This document shows, one piece after another, positions 1 to 14,095 of a stretch of DNA of 50,397 nt. The position numbers and the translations under genes were made by a program. The stretch is from Nannochloropsis salina CCMP1776 (lineage: Eukaryota > Sar > Eustigmatophyceae > Eustigmatales > Monodopsidaceae), in assembly GCA_004565275.1 (NCBI GenBank), contig SDOX01000050.1:24141-74537 (forward strand), written 5' to 3'. Positions within the stretch are counted from its first letter, which is position 1. Each line of letters begins with the position of its first letter. The notes below the pieces were generated by a model. That model made no database searches. It saw only the letters and a list, made by a program, of their open reading frames with translations, and was not told the origin of the DNA.

Positions 1-1464
<1,464 letters not shown>

Positions 1465-2331
1465 GATGTTTGGTGCCTGGGATAGATTTGAAGTGAGTAA
1501 AGAGGAAGTAAGAATGGGGAGGGAAATGGAGGAGACGAGGGTTTGAAGCTGTGATACGTTGTTCGGTCGCGCTTACCTTTAAAATATCACCCACACCACC
1601 ACCGCGGCACCTGCGGTTCGCCATGGTACTCATGCGGCCAGGACTCTGTGTAAGATACTCGAATGTCGGTAGGAGCACGATGGGACATGGCGGTCGCGGC
1701 AGCACGGAAAGCAGACAGGCATGGAAGAAGGAGGATGGGAGAAGGCACCATCCAAGGGTCAGATAGCAACAGTAAGTGCGACAAACATATCGTCCTGCAA
1801 GGCCAATTCATGAGGCCCTGCCCCCCACACGATACATTTCCGCGGTATGAACTACATCACCCGTGTCATTCAATTCCTGCACGCTCTTTCTAGAGCCCCG
1901 GAAATCAAATTTGAGGGAGGCTGGGTGCTCCGTCAAGTGGAGGACAAAGGCGCCAAGATAAAGCGCGCAAGGATGCTACTGGCATGCGATGCATTCGTGT
2001 GATAAACAGCCTCTTGAACGAGCCTCCCTTGCTGTCCCGCACGTCACCGTACATTATCAGGCACTGGTGTTCGACGACCGGTATTCTAAAGCCCAAAAGA
2101 TTGAAATGTTTATGTTTTTGTTTGGTTCGTTTTCGAGCGAGGCTCGGCGAGAGCATACAAAGTTATCACCACAGTAGTCCAGTCTAGGCCTACAGCAACA
2201 TGCCCAGGCGCTTTCCAGACGTGCCCAAAATCCCTTTCTTCTTGCATTCACTTTTGTGCCTACGTACTTATAACCAACCCTGACTTTTCGTGCGCTTCGT
2301 TCAACAGAGGTCCGCTTAAATCAAGATACGA
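1465..2331. other. divergent intergenic region
   Basis: This lies between the leftmost minus-strand gene and the methyltransferase, so it should hold both promoters. I see no TATA box I would defend. A 51-codon reading frame at 1848-2003 (+) has ordinary composition but no splice signal tying it to the methyltransferase. Confidence 0.4.
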
Positions 2332-4413
2332 ATGCTCTCCGATACGAAAGATACCGGCGGCAGCACTGTTGAAAAAAATTCCCAGGTCAAGGCACATTAT
2401 GACGCCTTGTTGGGCAGAACATATACCTGGTACGTGCTGAAAATTTTCGAAGTGCGACGTATTGTGAGGTGGCAGAGCAAGGCCGTCGTAGCCAGTTCAG
2501 GGCAGCTACCAGGGTGAGGGAGGAACAGAATTGATGTGGATGTCCCAACCGAGTAGAAAGACTCACATTTCCCGAACACGCCTGCATGATTGCATACTGG
2601 TTATTGCGGATGTAGGATGATGGGCGGGGCGTCAACCAACTTTGAGGAAAATCGAAAATTTTTCGACCTTCATGGTCTGAGGCCACCAACAGTAGATGCC
2701 AAGGCCCTGGATCTCGGCTGCGGGTGAGGTGAAAGATAGTAAAGGACGTGCAAGAGGACATCGGATTACTTCTGCGCAAGGCTCACCCCTTGCTCCAAAA
2801 TTGTGGTGCCTGATGCTTGCTTATGTCTCTAATCCCTTGTCTGTCTTCAACCTCTCCTCTCCACACCCCCGTGCGTCACGCCCTGAGGTTCTCTTAAGCA
2901 TCGTCTTTTTTTCACTCTGCATTGCTATTGCTTCTAGAACAGCGACGCCGTTTTAAATGTATCGCTAAGCTTTGTCTCCTTCCCTTGGCATCGCGCACAT
3001 CCCCTTCCCACCAGGAGCGGCTTTCAAGCCATCCCACTCCTCGAGCTCGGGTACGCCGTCACCGCCATAGACATGAGCGCCGACCTCCTACAGGAACTGA
3101 AAGGACACAAAGGTGAGGGCAACGAGCAAGGTCAAAATGACAGGGGGTGGGAGCCTAGAGTCTGGAAAGGACTCTCGGAGCTCCCAGGGTTATGAGGTCC
3201 TGCGCGTCTCCTTAACTTACACAAACCCTTTCCCGCCCAACAGAGGCCCTTGCCAGGAAGGTCAGCGGCCAATCGCCCCTCCCCTCGCTCACCCTCATCG
3301 AGGGAGACATTTTACGTCTGAGCGCCCTTCTCCCCTCCGACGCCCTCGCCTCCGTCGACCTGGCGGTGTGCATGGGCGACACCTTAACCCACCTGCAGGC
3401 ATGGCATTGGGGAGGGGGAAAAGCGACATGCACGCGTACCCTCACTGTATCCGCGTCGAATTTTTCCATCCTCTCTCATGGATGTCCCCTTTATTGCTTC
3501 TTTCTCCCTTTTTCGCTCCTTCCCTCCCTCCCTCCTTCCCTGTATCTTTCTCTAGTCGACAGCGCAAGTACAGTCTTTGGTTAAAAATGCCGTCTCCTTT
3601 CTTAAGCCAGGAGGGACCCTAATCCGTAAGTAAGGGCAAGGGGGGAGACGGCGGGCGGAGGGAGGGGGGGGGAGGGGCGGAGGAAGGAGTCTCTGATGGA
3701 CATGGGAGCACCAGCCCGGCGGCCAATGTCCGCCCACACAATTGCTCGCTGGCAGCCATTGGTCGACTTGAGGCCCAATTTCCTCCCTAATCTCCCCACT
3801 TTCTAGTCCACTTCCGAGACCTGACGCGCCATCTAGAGGGCACGGACCGCTTCTTGCCTTGTCGCACGGACGAGAACAACATCTTCACCTGCGTCCTTGA
3901 GTACGAGGAGGCTCAGGAGACGTGTCTAGATGGCAGAGACAAGGCGAGGCTTGGCAGTGGAGGGGGAGAGGCGTGGTTGTTTGCGTCTGTTTGTCGGCCC
4001 ATACGCTCTCAGTATGCTCACGGATGCGTCTTTACTTCCTTTCCCTTTGCTCCGTACAATCTCAGGAAGACCGCTTTGTTCTCATCAATGACCTTCTCTA
4101 TACCCGTCCCGACGCCTCCGCACCATGGACATTTAAAAAGTCGCAGTACAAAAAATTGGAGGTGGGTCACAAGGGAAGGTGATCGCTCGCCTGGTTAATC
4201 GCCCTTGGCAGACGTGCGAAAATGCACATGTATTCGTACAGCTTCACCAAAAGGAAGAGTATTTACCCTACCCACAAACCTTATACCTTTTCAATATCGT
4301 TGCAGGTATCACCCGAGAAGGTGCTCAAAATGATGCAAGATGCAGGCATGGACACGTCTTTCCACCCCCTCGCCTTCGGGGTGGTGGCTGTTATGGGGAG
4401 AAAGAAACCGTGA
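2332..4413 (+). CDS. class I SAM-dependent methyltransferase, about 280 aa, eight exons
   Basis: It should transfer a methyl group from S-adenosylmethionine; the substrate is not evident. Exons: 2332-2429, 2616-2723, 3015-3112, 3244-3398, 3556-3625, 3807 to about 3915, 4066-4161, 4306-4413. Joins restore motif I (ALDLGCGSGFQ) across exons 2-3, then VTAIDMS (motif II, acidic ribose-binding residue), LIEGDIL, DLAVCMGDTLTHL (motif IV region) and VSFLKPGGTLI (motif V). The N-terminal HYDALLGRTYTW and C-terminal VVAVMGRKK fit small-molecule methyltransferases of the glycine/sarcosine type, but that subfamily is a guess. The intron after exon 4 starts GC, not GT. The exon 6-7 junction (LEYEE to DRFVLIND) also lacks a GT at the natural site and may be GC-AG. 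An upstream 5' exon cannot be excluded. Confidence 0.88.
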
Positions 4414-4796
4414 ACACGTCGGGGGAAATCACATAAAAAAGAAAAGAACAACTGTTACGGGCCTTAAGGTCATAGAAATGAATTCGTTTCAAATACGATT
4501 TCTTTGGTGAGGTAACGACATAGGTTATGGTATGTTCATTATATATACCTCTAACATGTGGGAGGTAGAAGGGGAAGAAGCGCACTACGGTTATGGATTC
4601 TGCTGTTGCTTCCTTCCTATGAAAAACTTTCGTGCAATGACATATATTTCTACATGGAGACGTGCGTGGTAGGCTTCATCTTCATTAGTTTTGTCTGATC
4701 GCATGTCCGAGAGGCGTGCTGTCGATCATGCACGGCCCATTCTCCTTCAAGACACCGCGGTGATCCTGACCCTTCCTTACCCCCGAAGAGGACAGG
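4414..4796. other. intergenic, 3' of methyltransferase and promoter of PLAC8 gene
   Basis: This is AT-richer than the flanking exons. It holds the 3' end of the upstream gene and the promoter of the next. I see no gene or repeat. Confidence 0.4.
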
Positions 4797-5946
4797 ATGG
4801 AGCGAGGGGGAAAAACAACAGAAGCTGACCAAGGAAGAATCGAAACAACATTTCGTGCACCAACGAGATACAATGATGAATGGAAGAGCAGCTCCATTGA
4901 CGACAAGCAGGTAGATTTTTTTTCAAACACGTTTCCCGCCGATGCCAGGACGGCCCATTTTCATTATCGTCACATTAATACCTTGCATTTCCTGCGATCG
5001 CAATACAGTGCATCCAAGCAGAGGATAAATCTTCTCTCTCCCAAGTTATGATTGAGGCTACCTCTCTGGATATGAACCATTTGCAAAAGCCAGCCTCGTC
5101 CTCCTGTGGTCCTATTTTTCCCTCCGCGAGTCCGCCTCGAGGCGGATGGAGGGATGGTTTCTGCGACTGGCACAAGAAATGTGTCCCATCTTGTAAGTAT
5201 AAGTACATCATACATCTAGTATATTCCTCGAAAAATGGCTTTGACATGATCTATAAACGTCGTCTATACCTCGTTCTTTTTCAGGCCTGATGGGCTCCAT
5301 CTTCCACTGCGTTCTTCTTGGTAAGCCTATCTCTCATCGATGCCTTAGGCTTATGAAAACCTCATGTCATGACCAATATTCATTCATATTCGACTTAAAT
5401 GCCCTGATCAGGTCAAGTGGCCCAACGCCTGCAGTATTGCTTGCGCTACAAGGAGGTCGTGTCCCTAACCTTGGGCCTGTGGATGTTCTCCTGTTTTCTG
5501 TACGCAACCCTGCCAAGGTGAGGAGCCGGCAAAGCAGACACTGGAGACCATCATCTTATCTGAGTCTAATCCTATTGGCTGGTCTTCTACCTTTTCCCAG
5601 AAACGCCATATTCGGAGGCCTCTCCAATCTTTCCTACTTTCTCCTGTCAGTCTTTATCCTCTACCAGCTGCGTGGCCGTGCCCGGACCCAGTTTTCGATC
5701 CCGGTAAGTTCAGGGATGGGTCATACTTTGTGGCGCAGAGCTTAATGATCAAGCCATGTCCCTCACTGAGATAGTTTTCGACCATGCGAATTTCAGGGGG
5801 ACCTGCGGTCGGACTTTTTCGCGAGTCTCTGCTGCTCCTTTTGCACGTTGACGCAGCTGGCCCGCCACCTTTTTGACCGCCCACATGAGCCAGGGGAGGA
5901 TGAGGAGGAAGACCTCTGGATAGAGGATGGCCATTCGATTCGCTGA
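4797..5946 (+). CDS. PLAC8-family (Cys-rich, DUF614) protein, 230 aa
   Basis: PLAC8 proteins are small Cys-rich membrane-associated proteins; members affect cell or organ size and metal handling in plants and fungi. The role here is unknown. Six exons join in phase with clean GT-AG borders: 4797-4910, 5009-5192, 5285-5320, 5412-5517, 5601-5703, 5797-5946. The N-terminal 40 residues are polar. The domain begins at GGWRDGFCDWHKKCVPSC (around residues 80-100) and runs through LMGSIFHCVLLGQVAQRL. Two hydrophobic stretches follow (SLTLGLWMFSCFLYATL; YFLLSVFILYQL). It closes with the family signature DLRSDFFASLCCSFCTLTQL, followed by ARHL and an acidic tail (EDEEED). The usual CPC after the first Cys cluster is replaced by hydrophobic residues. 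All junctions agree, so the model is secure; the function is not. Confidence 0.92.
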
Positions 5947-6767
5947 GGAGAAGTCAGCCCTCTAGAAACGCCTGGGCCGTAGGGGTGAGATGCATGAAAT
6001 TTCTCGGGAGGGCTAGCGAAGTATGTTTTTAACGCGATGAACACTCCACGCGTGATCCTGGCAGCCATCATGCAATACAGGCAGCCCAGCGAGGGGGTTC
6101 GGAAGAAGTCATTTCCGGTGTCGGTGGCCTCAGGACTTTGTAATTTTTTTTAAGTGTACAGATGTGCAGATAGCGTTTGACAGGTGATGAATAAATGTGC
6201 AGCAAGGACGCACAGCACATGGACATTGTTGTGACAAAAATTACTTTGCTTTTTTTCTTTCAATCGCTCGCTTTCGCATCGGTTTAAAGATAGATACAAA
6301 TACCTCATGGCTCCTTGGCCCCTTACACAGAGGTCATGGGTCATTCAGATTTTTCCCTTCTGATGCATCACTTCACTTCTCTAGAAACCCTGAGTCCGTG
6401 AACATACCCCTGTGACGACAAATACTACTGTCAGTCAGGTCAGGCTTTTTTTTCTGGGGTCGCGCAATTGTCTGGAACTTCTTCTCGTCAGCCGCCGGGG
6501 CCGTAACGGAAGATGGACCGCCACAACGCAGTCACAGACTGCTCAATCTCCTATTATGCTTTAAAGTTCAATATTGTATCGTCGATGAGGTGTTTTCATC
6601 ACATTTCAGTCAGTTTTTTTTCAGCTCCGTTCTTATTCATGACGTCCACGCAACGCCGCTTCAATTCCTAAATTGGGAGGTGGGTGTTTTAGCCAGGCCA
6701 CACAACACCTTTGATCCACACCCTTTTCCTGCGCTGATGATTGCGCTCGTCTGTATGAGTGGTCTCG
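5947..6767. other. convergent intergenic region
   Basis: The 3' ends of the PLAC8 gene and the minus-strand surface protein gene face each other here. It is AT-rich with short T runs, and I see no coding exon. Confidence 0.4.
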
Positions 6768-9700
6768 CTACACATCCGCGAAGTCGAACATCCGCCTCCG
6801 CGGTTTGCGGGCGTCGGCCACGTCCTGGAAGGAGAAGACTTGGGAATTTCCGAAGAGGACTGGGAAGGCTGCGGGCCTGGCTTGCAGGTAGTATTTTTTG
6901 GGAGAGAAATCTACGTCCCTGGGCGCGGTCCAAGCTAGTTCAGAAATGCCATCATCGTCGAAGGATTCGATCGTGTCGACCACGGGTCCATCTTGCTCGA
7001 GCCCCGCCAGCAGCTTGAGAATTATCTTGGTCCCTGCAGGGAAATTCTGCACGTAAACTTTGTAGGTCTCGCCTGGTACGAGCGTCCTTGGGGGGGTGAT
7101 AGAAACGCTGTCCGCGATTGTCACGTCGGGGCCCAGGGAACCGGTCAACGAGGGCCTGAAGGCGGGCATGGTCTCAATGGATGGGAAACGATGTTCTGCC
7201 TTCTCAGTCATCACCGCGCCGCAGGGCTGGATGTCCTCAGATGGATCCCAGTTTTCGATCAACGTCAACCTCAGGTCCGTGGGGTCCTCGTAAAATTCCT
7301 CAAACACATCCAGCAGGTGCTGTTCTGCCTCGGGCTCGCTCGCGGTCACTTGGACGTCGAATTTCGTCCATCCCTGGCAATCCGGGTTCCACGGTGGGGC
7401 CAGCCGCGACCGCAACTCGGACATGGCTGAGTCCTCGTGCTCAAGGTGGAAGGTAGACAAGGTCGCCACCGGATGGAGGCCACCCTGGCTCAAGGTGATC
7501 TGATATTCCGTGCCATCGGTCGCGTTCAGAGCGATGAAGCTTTTGAGCACCTCCGTCACGTACTCCTTGGTCAGGCAATCCCTCTCGATGCTCGCGTCGT
7601 CCTCGCCAGGGTCCCGATGCTGGCAATAGACGACAAGCTCGCTCCAGAGTAACCACGTGTCCGCCAAGGACGCATTGGCCCATCCCGACACTCCAGGCAA
7701 GGCACCCGGGGGCGGCATGATGTTCAAGTTCGTGAGGCCTTGAGCTTGCACATAGGCATCCACAGGATTGTCAGCGTCGCAAGCCTCGCTCGTTTCACAC
7801 GCGTCTGGGCCCCCTACATGGTCAAGGGTACGCCCCGGGTTGACACTACACAGGAAGCATTCCGAATTGTTCGCAGAGATCAATCCCGGCTGATACCCGC
7901 CCGAGCCGCCCTTCACCCTTCCAAGCGTGCGGGTGCTCTCTTGCGCTTTTTTGTCCTGGATCTCTACCAGTCCATCGGCCAGGATCTTCGCGTACCCGCC
8001 CCACCGGCCTTTGAGTTCGGGAGACTTGAAGGCGTCGGGGTGGGGGGCCGTAAAGCTGTGCGAGCGGCCCTCCAACAGCGTCGTTTGCACCACCACAACC
8101 TTGTTGTTATTCGCAATCGATGGGTCCAGGCCCCCTGTCGCATCCACTATCTCTTTCAGCCAACCACCCATGGTGATCGCGCCCGCTTGGTTGGGACCAG
8201 CAGTTTCGACTCCGCGTTGAGCCTTCCGGTGCCCCCCAATCCCGCCCATCTTGCGCTTCCATTCCCCTGGGTTCAAGGCCGTGGGCGACAGGGTCTTCTG
8301 CGCCCTGGGCGTGGATATCTGCGTGACCGACTTGGTCGTCTTGTTGTATATGAACCTAGTGATCCCATTTTTGCTAATGAAGAAATTCTGACCCCGGGTC
8401 TCGGAAGAGATGGCGCCGGTGCCCCCAACGACGATGCTGAATGGACTGGGGCCGGCAAAATTGTACCGGCGTTTCGTGACGACATAGCTTCGGATAAAGA
8501 CAGCTCCACCGATGCCCACGAAGGCCTGCGAGGCAGTGCCGAAATAGGAATTGGCCAGCTGAAAGGAAAATCGCGTGTTGTTGATGCTGTTCGCCCAGCC
8601 CATGCCTACGAAAAAATCCGTGGCGATACCGGTATTGAATCTGACAAGATTCACGCTAAATGAGGGTAAGTATATGTGTGTAAGTGACCCTGCACCCACG
8701 AAATTGTAAAATCCACAGCCACTCGCGGAGGCCGTCAGCGCTGCCCTCATCTGCGGGATACCATTGAAGATACCAGTCCCGGCCCCGATATAAGTCGAGC
8801 CTCCCACGCCGAAAAAGGCCTGGGAGATGGTGTAGGCAAAGGTGGCCCCACCCTGCCAAATGATCATCCCCGCGGCCTGCACGTAGGTTTGCCCTGCCCC
8901 AAAGACGGTCGCCGCCCCCCAGGCACGGCCTTGGAGGAACCCTGTCAGGTAGTAGACACCGCTCAGGCCCCCGAACTGACCGCCCGCTGTCCGATACAGG
9001 AGGAGATTCGTGGCCACGTGGCTCCAGCCGATCAGGGCCGTGATCCCTGCGAAGGTCCCCACTTGCATGGCCCATCCCACCTGGAACTGTAACAGGTTCG
9101 ATCCCACGTTGCGGCCGCCCACATAGATGAGGACGCCGCCCATGGCCAATCCCTGTGCGCCCGAGACCCAGTAGGAGCCGGTAAAGAGGGCAGAGGACAT
9201 GGTGAGTGGTCCCGTCAGGATCGCGTAGCCGGCGACCACGTTGATGTCGCGGCCGATGGTGATCGCGTTCAGGACCGCGCTTCCAAAGGGGCGGAAGCGG
9301 AAAGAGCGGCCTGCGTGGGAGGGGGGGGAGAGGGTTAGAGGGGTCTCTGGAAGAGGAGGATGGATATAATGCTGTGGGCAGGCATTGCAGAGAAGGACGG
9401 ATGACGCGCGGGTATGATTAAGAAGGGATGGGAGGGGAAGGGAGGGGGAAGTAGAGGTGGAGAGGGGAAGGGGGGCGGTTCCTTACATCCTGTGAGGTGC
9501 AATCGCCCCCCAACCACGAGAAACATTTGCCCAAAAGTCCGAGTTCGAGTGTTTGGCTGGTCTATCACTTGACGGACCTCCCTCTCGAACGAGGCCCGCG
9601 TGTTATTCCGCTCTCGGTACAGGCAGCCCACCGCCGTGTAGAAGGCGCCCACTTGCACCCGGACCAAGGTCCCCACCGCCATGCTGATCTCCTTGTCCGG

Positions 9701-10522
9701 CCCCGCCTGCCAGCCAAAACCACGCACCAGCGTGATGGAGCGCGTCTCCAAACGGGCGCCTGGGTAGACGTCGATCAAGCGGGGGTTTCTGTTCGTGCAA
9801 TTCAGCACCGGGGAGTTTATGGGCCGGCCCAGGAGGAGGAGGGGCCGGGAGACGTTAATGGTGCGAGGGATGCTGTAGGGGGTGAAACGGTCTTCTGTCA
9901 AGATGACCACCTCGCAGGGGCTTCCATATTCCATGCTCGCCATCCGCAGGACGTCCTCGCCTGTCTTCGCGTAGCACACGATGCGGCCGCTGGCCAAGGC
10001 GTTTCCCTCCAAGAGCGAAGCACTCCCCAAGGCCCGCCAAGACGGGACTGCCACGGCGCCCTCGGGCAGTACAATGGCTTTGGGGTCAAATTTGGGCAGG
10101 GAACTGGACGGCGGTAGACCAACGAGCCTCTTTAGACCCTCGTATGCTTTACCGAAAACGGATTCAGGCTTGCTGTTAAAATTGCTATTGCTCATTTCAT
10201 CCGCTTGAGACCTCATCCCCGTTGAGTTCCCTTGAAACGTGTCATTTTGAACGCGTGAAATTAAGTTGGAGGGAGTCGTTGGCTTGAAGACTGCTGGCAA
10301 TAGCCCCTCCGTCACCATGGAGTATGTCACATCCTCTATGGCAATAGGACGACGCTTCTTTGGAGCAGCAGCTCGGGAGCCAAAGACGGCACCCAGAACG
10401 ATACCGCTCCCAAGCACGCATGCTACCAAGATCCCCAAAATGACGCGCCTTGTCAAGGGCTTCCTGCCCCCAGGGTCATCTTTATTATCATCCGCTAGTG
10501 ATGGCCTGTGGACGTTGGGCAT
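6768..10522 (-). CDS. large type II membrane/surface protein, 1192 aa, two exons
   Basis: Not recognised as a named family. Exon 1 is 9487-10522 and exon 2 is 6768-9310; the single 176-bp intron has GT-AG borders and the join restores LTGC-RSFRF. About 25 polar residues precede one membrane segment (VILGILVACVLGSGIVLGAVFG, residues ~28-48) with Arg-Arg before it, giving a type II signal-anchor. Residues ~200-330 (VVILTEDRFTPYSIPR, RPLLLLGRPINSPVLNC) look like the first turns of a right-handed beta-helix. Residues ~360-650 are Gly/aromatic repeats (VGGRNVG, FGAGQTY, YIGAGTGIFNG). A Cys-rich part follows (SECFLCSVNPG, DACETSEACD). The C-terminal 120 residues (VPGETYKVYVQNFPAG ... ISELAWTAP ... 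YYLQARP) resemble an Ig-like Kre9/KNH wall-protein fold. Several N-glycosylation sequons are present. It is probably an extracellular wall or adhesion protein, by inference. Confidence 0.85.
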
Positions 10523-11387
10523 CGCTCACTCAATGTCCCAACAAGCTGAAATACGGGGCAGGAGCCCTTCAAAAAAATGTCACTTATGTACGACTCCGGA
10601 TGACATTCGACACAGCAAGATGATCCATCCCTGTAGTATGGTATTTTGTTATTTTTTGGGGATTTTTGGAAGGCCATAAGTCAAATGCGACGTTTGTCAT
10701 ATCAGCCCAGTCGCCCATTTTTCAAATTCTTCCACGCGACGAATGATGTTGGATGAATTGTCATGCCTTTTAGCACCAGGGCCCCACGATTCAAGACCTG
10801 CATCCACCGGTTTTCATCGGAAAAAGTCCACCATTGCTCTCCCAGTCATTCAATATCGTGCGTAACTGGACTTTAATCCTGCGCATGATGAGTTTCTCAG
10901 GAATGTTCCAAGGGAAATGCCGGGGGGGTAGGCCAGGAGTATGGTGGTGGAGGCAAAAACATGGAGACTTTCAGTCAGATGGCCAGCTCTTGACCAATAA
11001 CAAGCATAGAAGAAGGCTGAGGTTCAGCATTTTTAGTGCCTGAACCTAAACATACCATGCATGATCGCTCTCAACAAACCATCTGAACTCCGAAAGCGCG
11101 CTGAACGTCGGTCGGTATACGGGTAGTCTCACGGTCTTTACCACCATGATCAGCACGTCATCATGTACACGACTTGAATCATGACAAGACGTTTTAGTGG
11201 GTTTCTTAGTTGCGCACAGCTGGATGATTGTATCGTGTTTCCGGAGACAGGAGGATTCTTCAATTGAGGTCTTGGACTGTATGAGGCCAAGTAGGACCCC
11301 ACATTAACTTGACTATTCTCAAGAGTGGGTCACACTGGGTAACAACTGACGCACGGCTCCGTCTTTGTCACCTTCGTTCCCACAGGT
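10523..11387. other. divergent promoter region
   Basis: This separates the 1192-aa gene (-) from the 303-aa gene (+) and should contain both promoters. I see no gene. A CACAG just before the plus-strand ATG could be an acceptor for an unseen 5' exon. Confidence 0.4.
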
Positions 11388-12978
11388 ATGCGTCACGTTT
11401 GCCAATTGCTCCTGGCGCTAAGCATAATACATCTGGCAGCTTGCAACAGAAAAACCGGCATCTTCAACAAATTCTTCGAGTCTCAACAATCTGTCCAGGA
11501 GCCGACTGACAGCACAGTAAGACCAGCGGGAGGACGACGGAATGATCGGAACTTGGTCCCACCGTTGGGGAGCGCGAACGGTGATTTGTCCGTGCTCAAA
11601 GAGACCCTCTTTGACCCCTTGGCGGACTGGGAGTGGGACCTAGCCGAACGAGCCTTTGCCGGGGACGTGTTTGCGGTCCTTCGCGAGGGGATGCTCACGA
11701 ACAAGGCCCACGTGGACGAATTGAAAGCGACGTGGTCCGACCCTGTTGTCCTCCGGTTTTTGAGAGATGAGACGCCCTTGTTGAAGGCCTTCAAGCCCCT
11801 CCGTCCTCTTTTCAGCAAGGAGGCTCTCACACCTCAAGATGTACGTGGTCATGTCGGAGAGGTGGAAAGCAAGAAGAAAGGGGCGGGAAATTCCGTCATT
11901 GCACGCGAGCAAACGCAGAAGGTGACCGGTCTGCGCGGCATCGTGCAGCCGACGCATCAGTCCAGCGCTCTGTCTCACGCTCAAAAATCGCCTTCCTATT
12001 TCTCCTCGCATTTAGGGCGTGGACGCCGTTGAGACCTTCAAGAACGCCATGCTGAAGGTGCTAGCCACGATCGAAGCGGTCCGCGACCCCGAGGGCATGG
12101 CCACGCTCATGTTCAACTACTCCAACCTCCAGGTGGGCGTATCCTCCAACTTGATCCTACTTTAACTTGTGCGTTGCTCAGTTGCTTCGGGTTTTTCAAG
12201 CATTCGAAGTGTCCAAGGCCGCTGATCGGGCCCGGCGCTCCTCCGACGTGTGACGAGCGTGCTCTGTTGCAGTGTCCGCGTCGCGCCCGCGTCGTCCTCC
12301 TCCTCTCCTACGTCCTCACTCCCAGTCCCCCTCGACAACATGTTGTAGGACCCGGAATGGGTGAGCTTGATCGCGCGCCTGCAAGCAGGGGAGAAAGAGG
12401 CACAGCTTGAGCTCCAGCAGTATATCCTGGACCGAGAGCTAGGGGGCTGTAAGTGCAGAAGGAGGGGGGGGGGGGGCGACCTTGGAGGAAGGGACAGACT
12501 GGTCCTATTGAAACCCGAGGGAGGAGGGGCTAGAGGTGGGGACGGGAAGAAAAAGGAAAGCAAGGGCCGGGGAAAATCTCGCGTGGACAAATCTCAGCAT
12601 CAATTCATCTCTGCCTCTTTCGCCGACGTCCGATCACGTCGGGCGAGGCATTCGAGAGGCGATCCCCTTACCGCATATCCCGCCGTGATTCTCGCCCTCG
12701 TTCTCCTTTTCCATTTTTCCATTCCCTTCCCCACAGTAATCGATTTGAAGGAGATGGGCTTTGACGGTCAGGAGCCCTCCATCCTCAAACAGGCGCGGGA
12801 GGCCGTGCAAAGAGAAGAGCCGGAGCTTTGGGACTCGATTTTCCGGGAGGACCCTATTGCCCGAAAATACATGGAAGCCCCCGAGACGGTCCTCAAGGAT
12901 GTGATGGATTTGACCTCAGAATTTGCGACAAATTTAAAGGGAAAGACCACGCTGGATTTTGGGACGGCGAGTGTGTGA
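11388..12978 (+). CDS. unknown secreted or luminal protein, 303 aa, four exons
   Basis: I do not recognise the family. Four exons join in phase: 11388-11840, 12016-12132, 12349-12448, 12737-12978; the total of 912 bases gives 303 codons plus stop. The start gives a signal peptide (MRHVCQLLLALSIIHLAAC). The mature part is helical and charged: residues ~60-150 contain PLADWEWDLAERAFAGDVF and VVLRFLRDETPLLKAFKPL, residues ~152-190 DAVETFKNAMLKVLATIEAV, and the last exon a run DLKEMGFDGQEPS, REEPELWDSIFREDPIA and VLKDVMDLTSEF. It has no membrane span beyond the leader and few Cys. A luminal or plastid-targeted helical protein fits. Exon structure is strong; function is open. Confidence 0.8.
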
Positions 12979-14095
12979 GGGGAGTAGAGGGAAGATTTCT
13001 GGTGCACTGTTGAAGAGAGGCGCGGTGTGGAAGGCGCTTGGGACAGTCCTTGTTGGCTTTGCAAAGAGGGAAGAATAGGAGGCTTGTCGTATATTCTGTA
13101 CGACGGAAGGCTCGGATCTTGTTCTAGTGGATTGTATCTATACAGGTGTACATACTAATATAGCGTAATCGGATGAGACGACTGCTTGTCTTTGAACATC
13201 AGAAGGAGACTAAAGCCGAGGAAAAGCTGGCTTTACAGGCCAAGGTAATTGGACATACAAAAGCAGGACAAGGAAAACAAACCTTTGAAATGAAATAGGC
13301 AATGGAAATTGTGAAAAACGCTTGAAGAACCTGCCCTTCTCTTCCAACCGAGGCGATGACCTGGTTTGCGAGACGCACGGACGAGGGCTCTCAAGCATCA
13401 GGAGCGGACGTGACGCCTCAGACGTCCAGATCCAAAAAACATTTCCAGTACGGAGTCATAAAGTACACCGCAATGCTAGTCAGCTTTCTTTCATGCCTCA
13501 AATACTCTTCATTCATGACGGTCGCTGTGTCCGTTCCAGGCTATGGGCCGATTGTGTCGCTTCTACTTAGTAAGAACAGCAGCGAGACTCGCCTATCACA
13601 ATACCTGATTCCGAATTCAGACCTCTGTGCTTCAGTAGATATGTGTTCAGGCTTTGTTAGCTCGTGAAAGATAGTCACAGCTTGACCATAAATGACGACC
13701 GCTCTTTAACACCCGACATGCTGCGTCGTCGACAAGACTTGATTGAAGGCGTTCCGTTAACGCCACAAAGCAACTCCGCTTCATTTTGTCACATATGTCT
13801 CGTTTGTTACTGGGAGCATCCTCACTTTCGGACGTGCTATAGGACAATTCATTTTTCGCCCTTAAAAGGAGTGCTGGCTATTTAAACCTCCTCTCTCCCC
13901 TTGGCACCCCATGCGAAGAGTCAAATGGATTGAATTGATGTATCCCCTTCTCCCACATTTTGCTGTTTCTCATGGTACACCATGATAAGATTTCCTGCCA
14001 TGGCTCAGTGTTCCACGTGCGCGTGGCTACAGTGCACGCTGGTGCGTGACCTATGCGCTCACTTTCTGCCCACGCTCCCTCCTCCTTGTAGATCG
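12979..14095. other. intergenic region between two plus-strand genes
   Basis: It should contain the terminator of the 303-aa gene and the promoter of the WBP2-like gene. Short reading frames here have no splice partners. A TTGTAG acceptor-like site ends four bases before the chosen ATG at 14096, so a short non-coding or coding 5' exon may lie near 13982-14040. Confidence 0.4.

Noticed and set aside
1848-2003. 51-codon frame starting MNYITRVIQFLHALS
   Set aside because: It looks exon-like, but no donor links it in phase to the methyltransferase at 2332, and it ends in a stop.
7740-8663. 307-codon plus-strand frame
   Set aside because: It is antisense to the 1192-aa gene, with no leader, domain or splice context.
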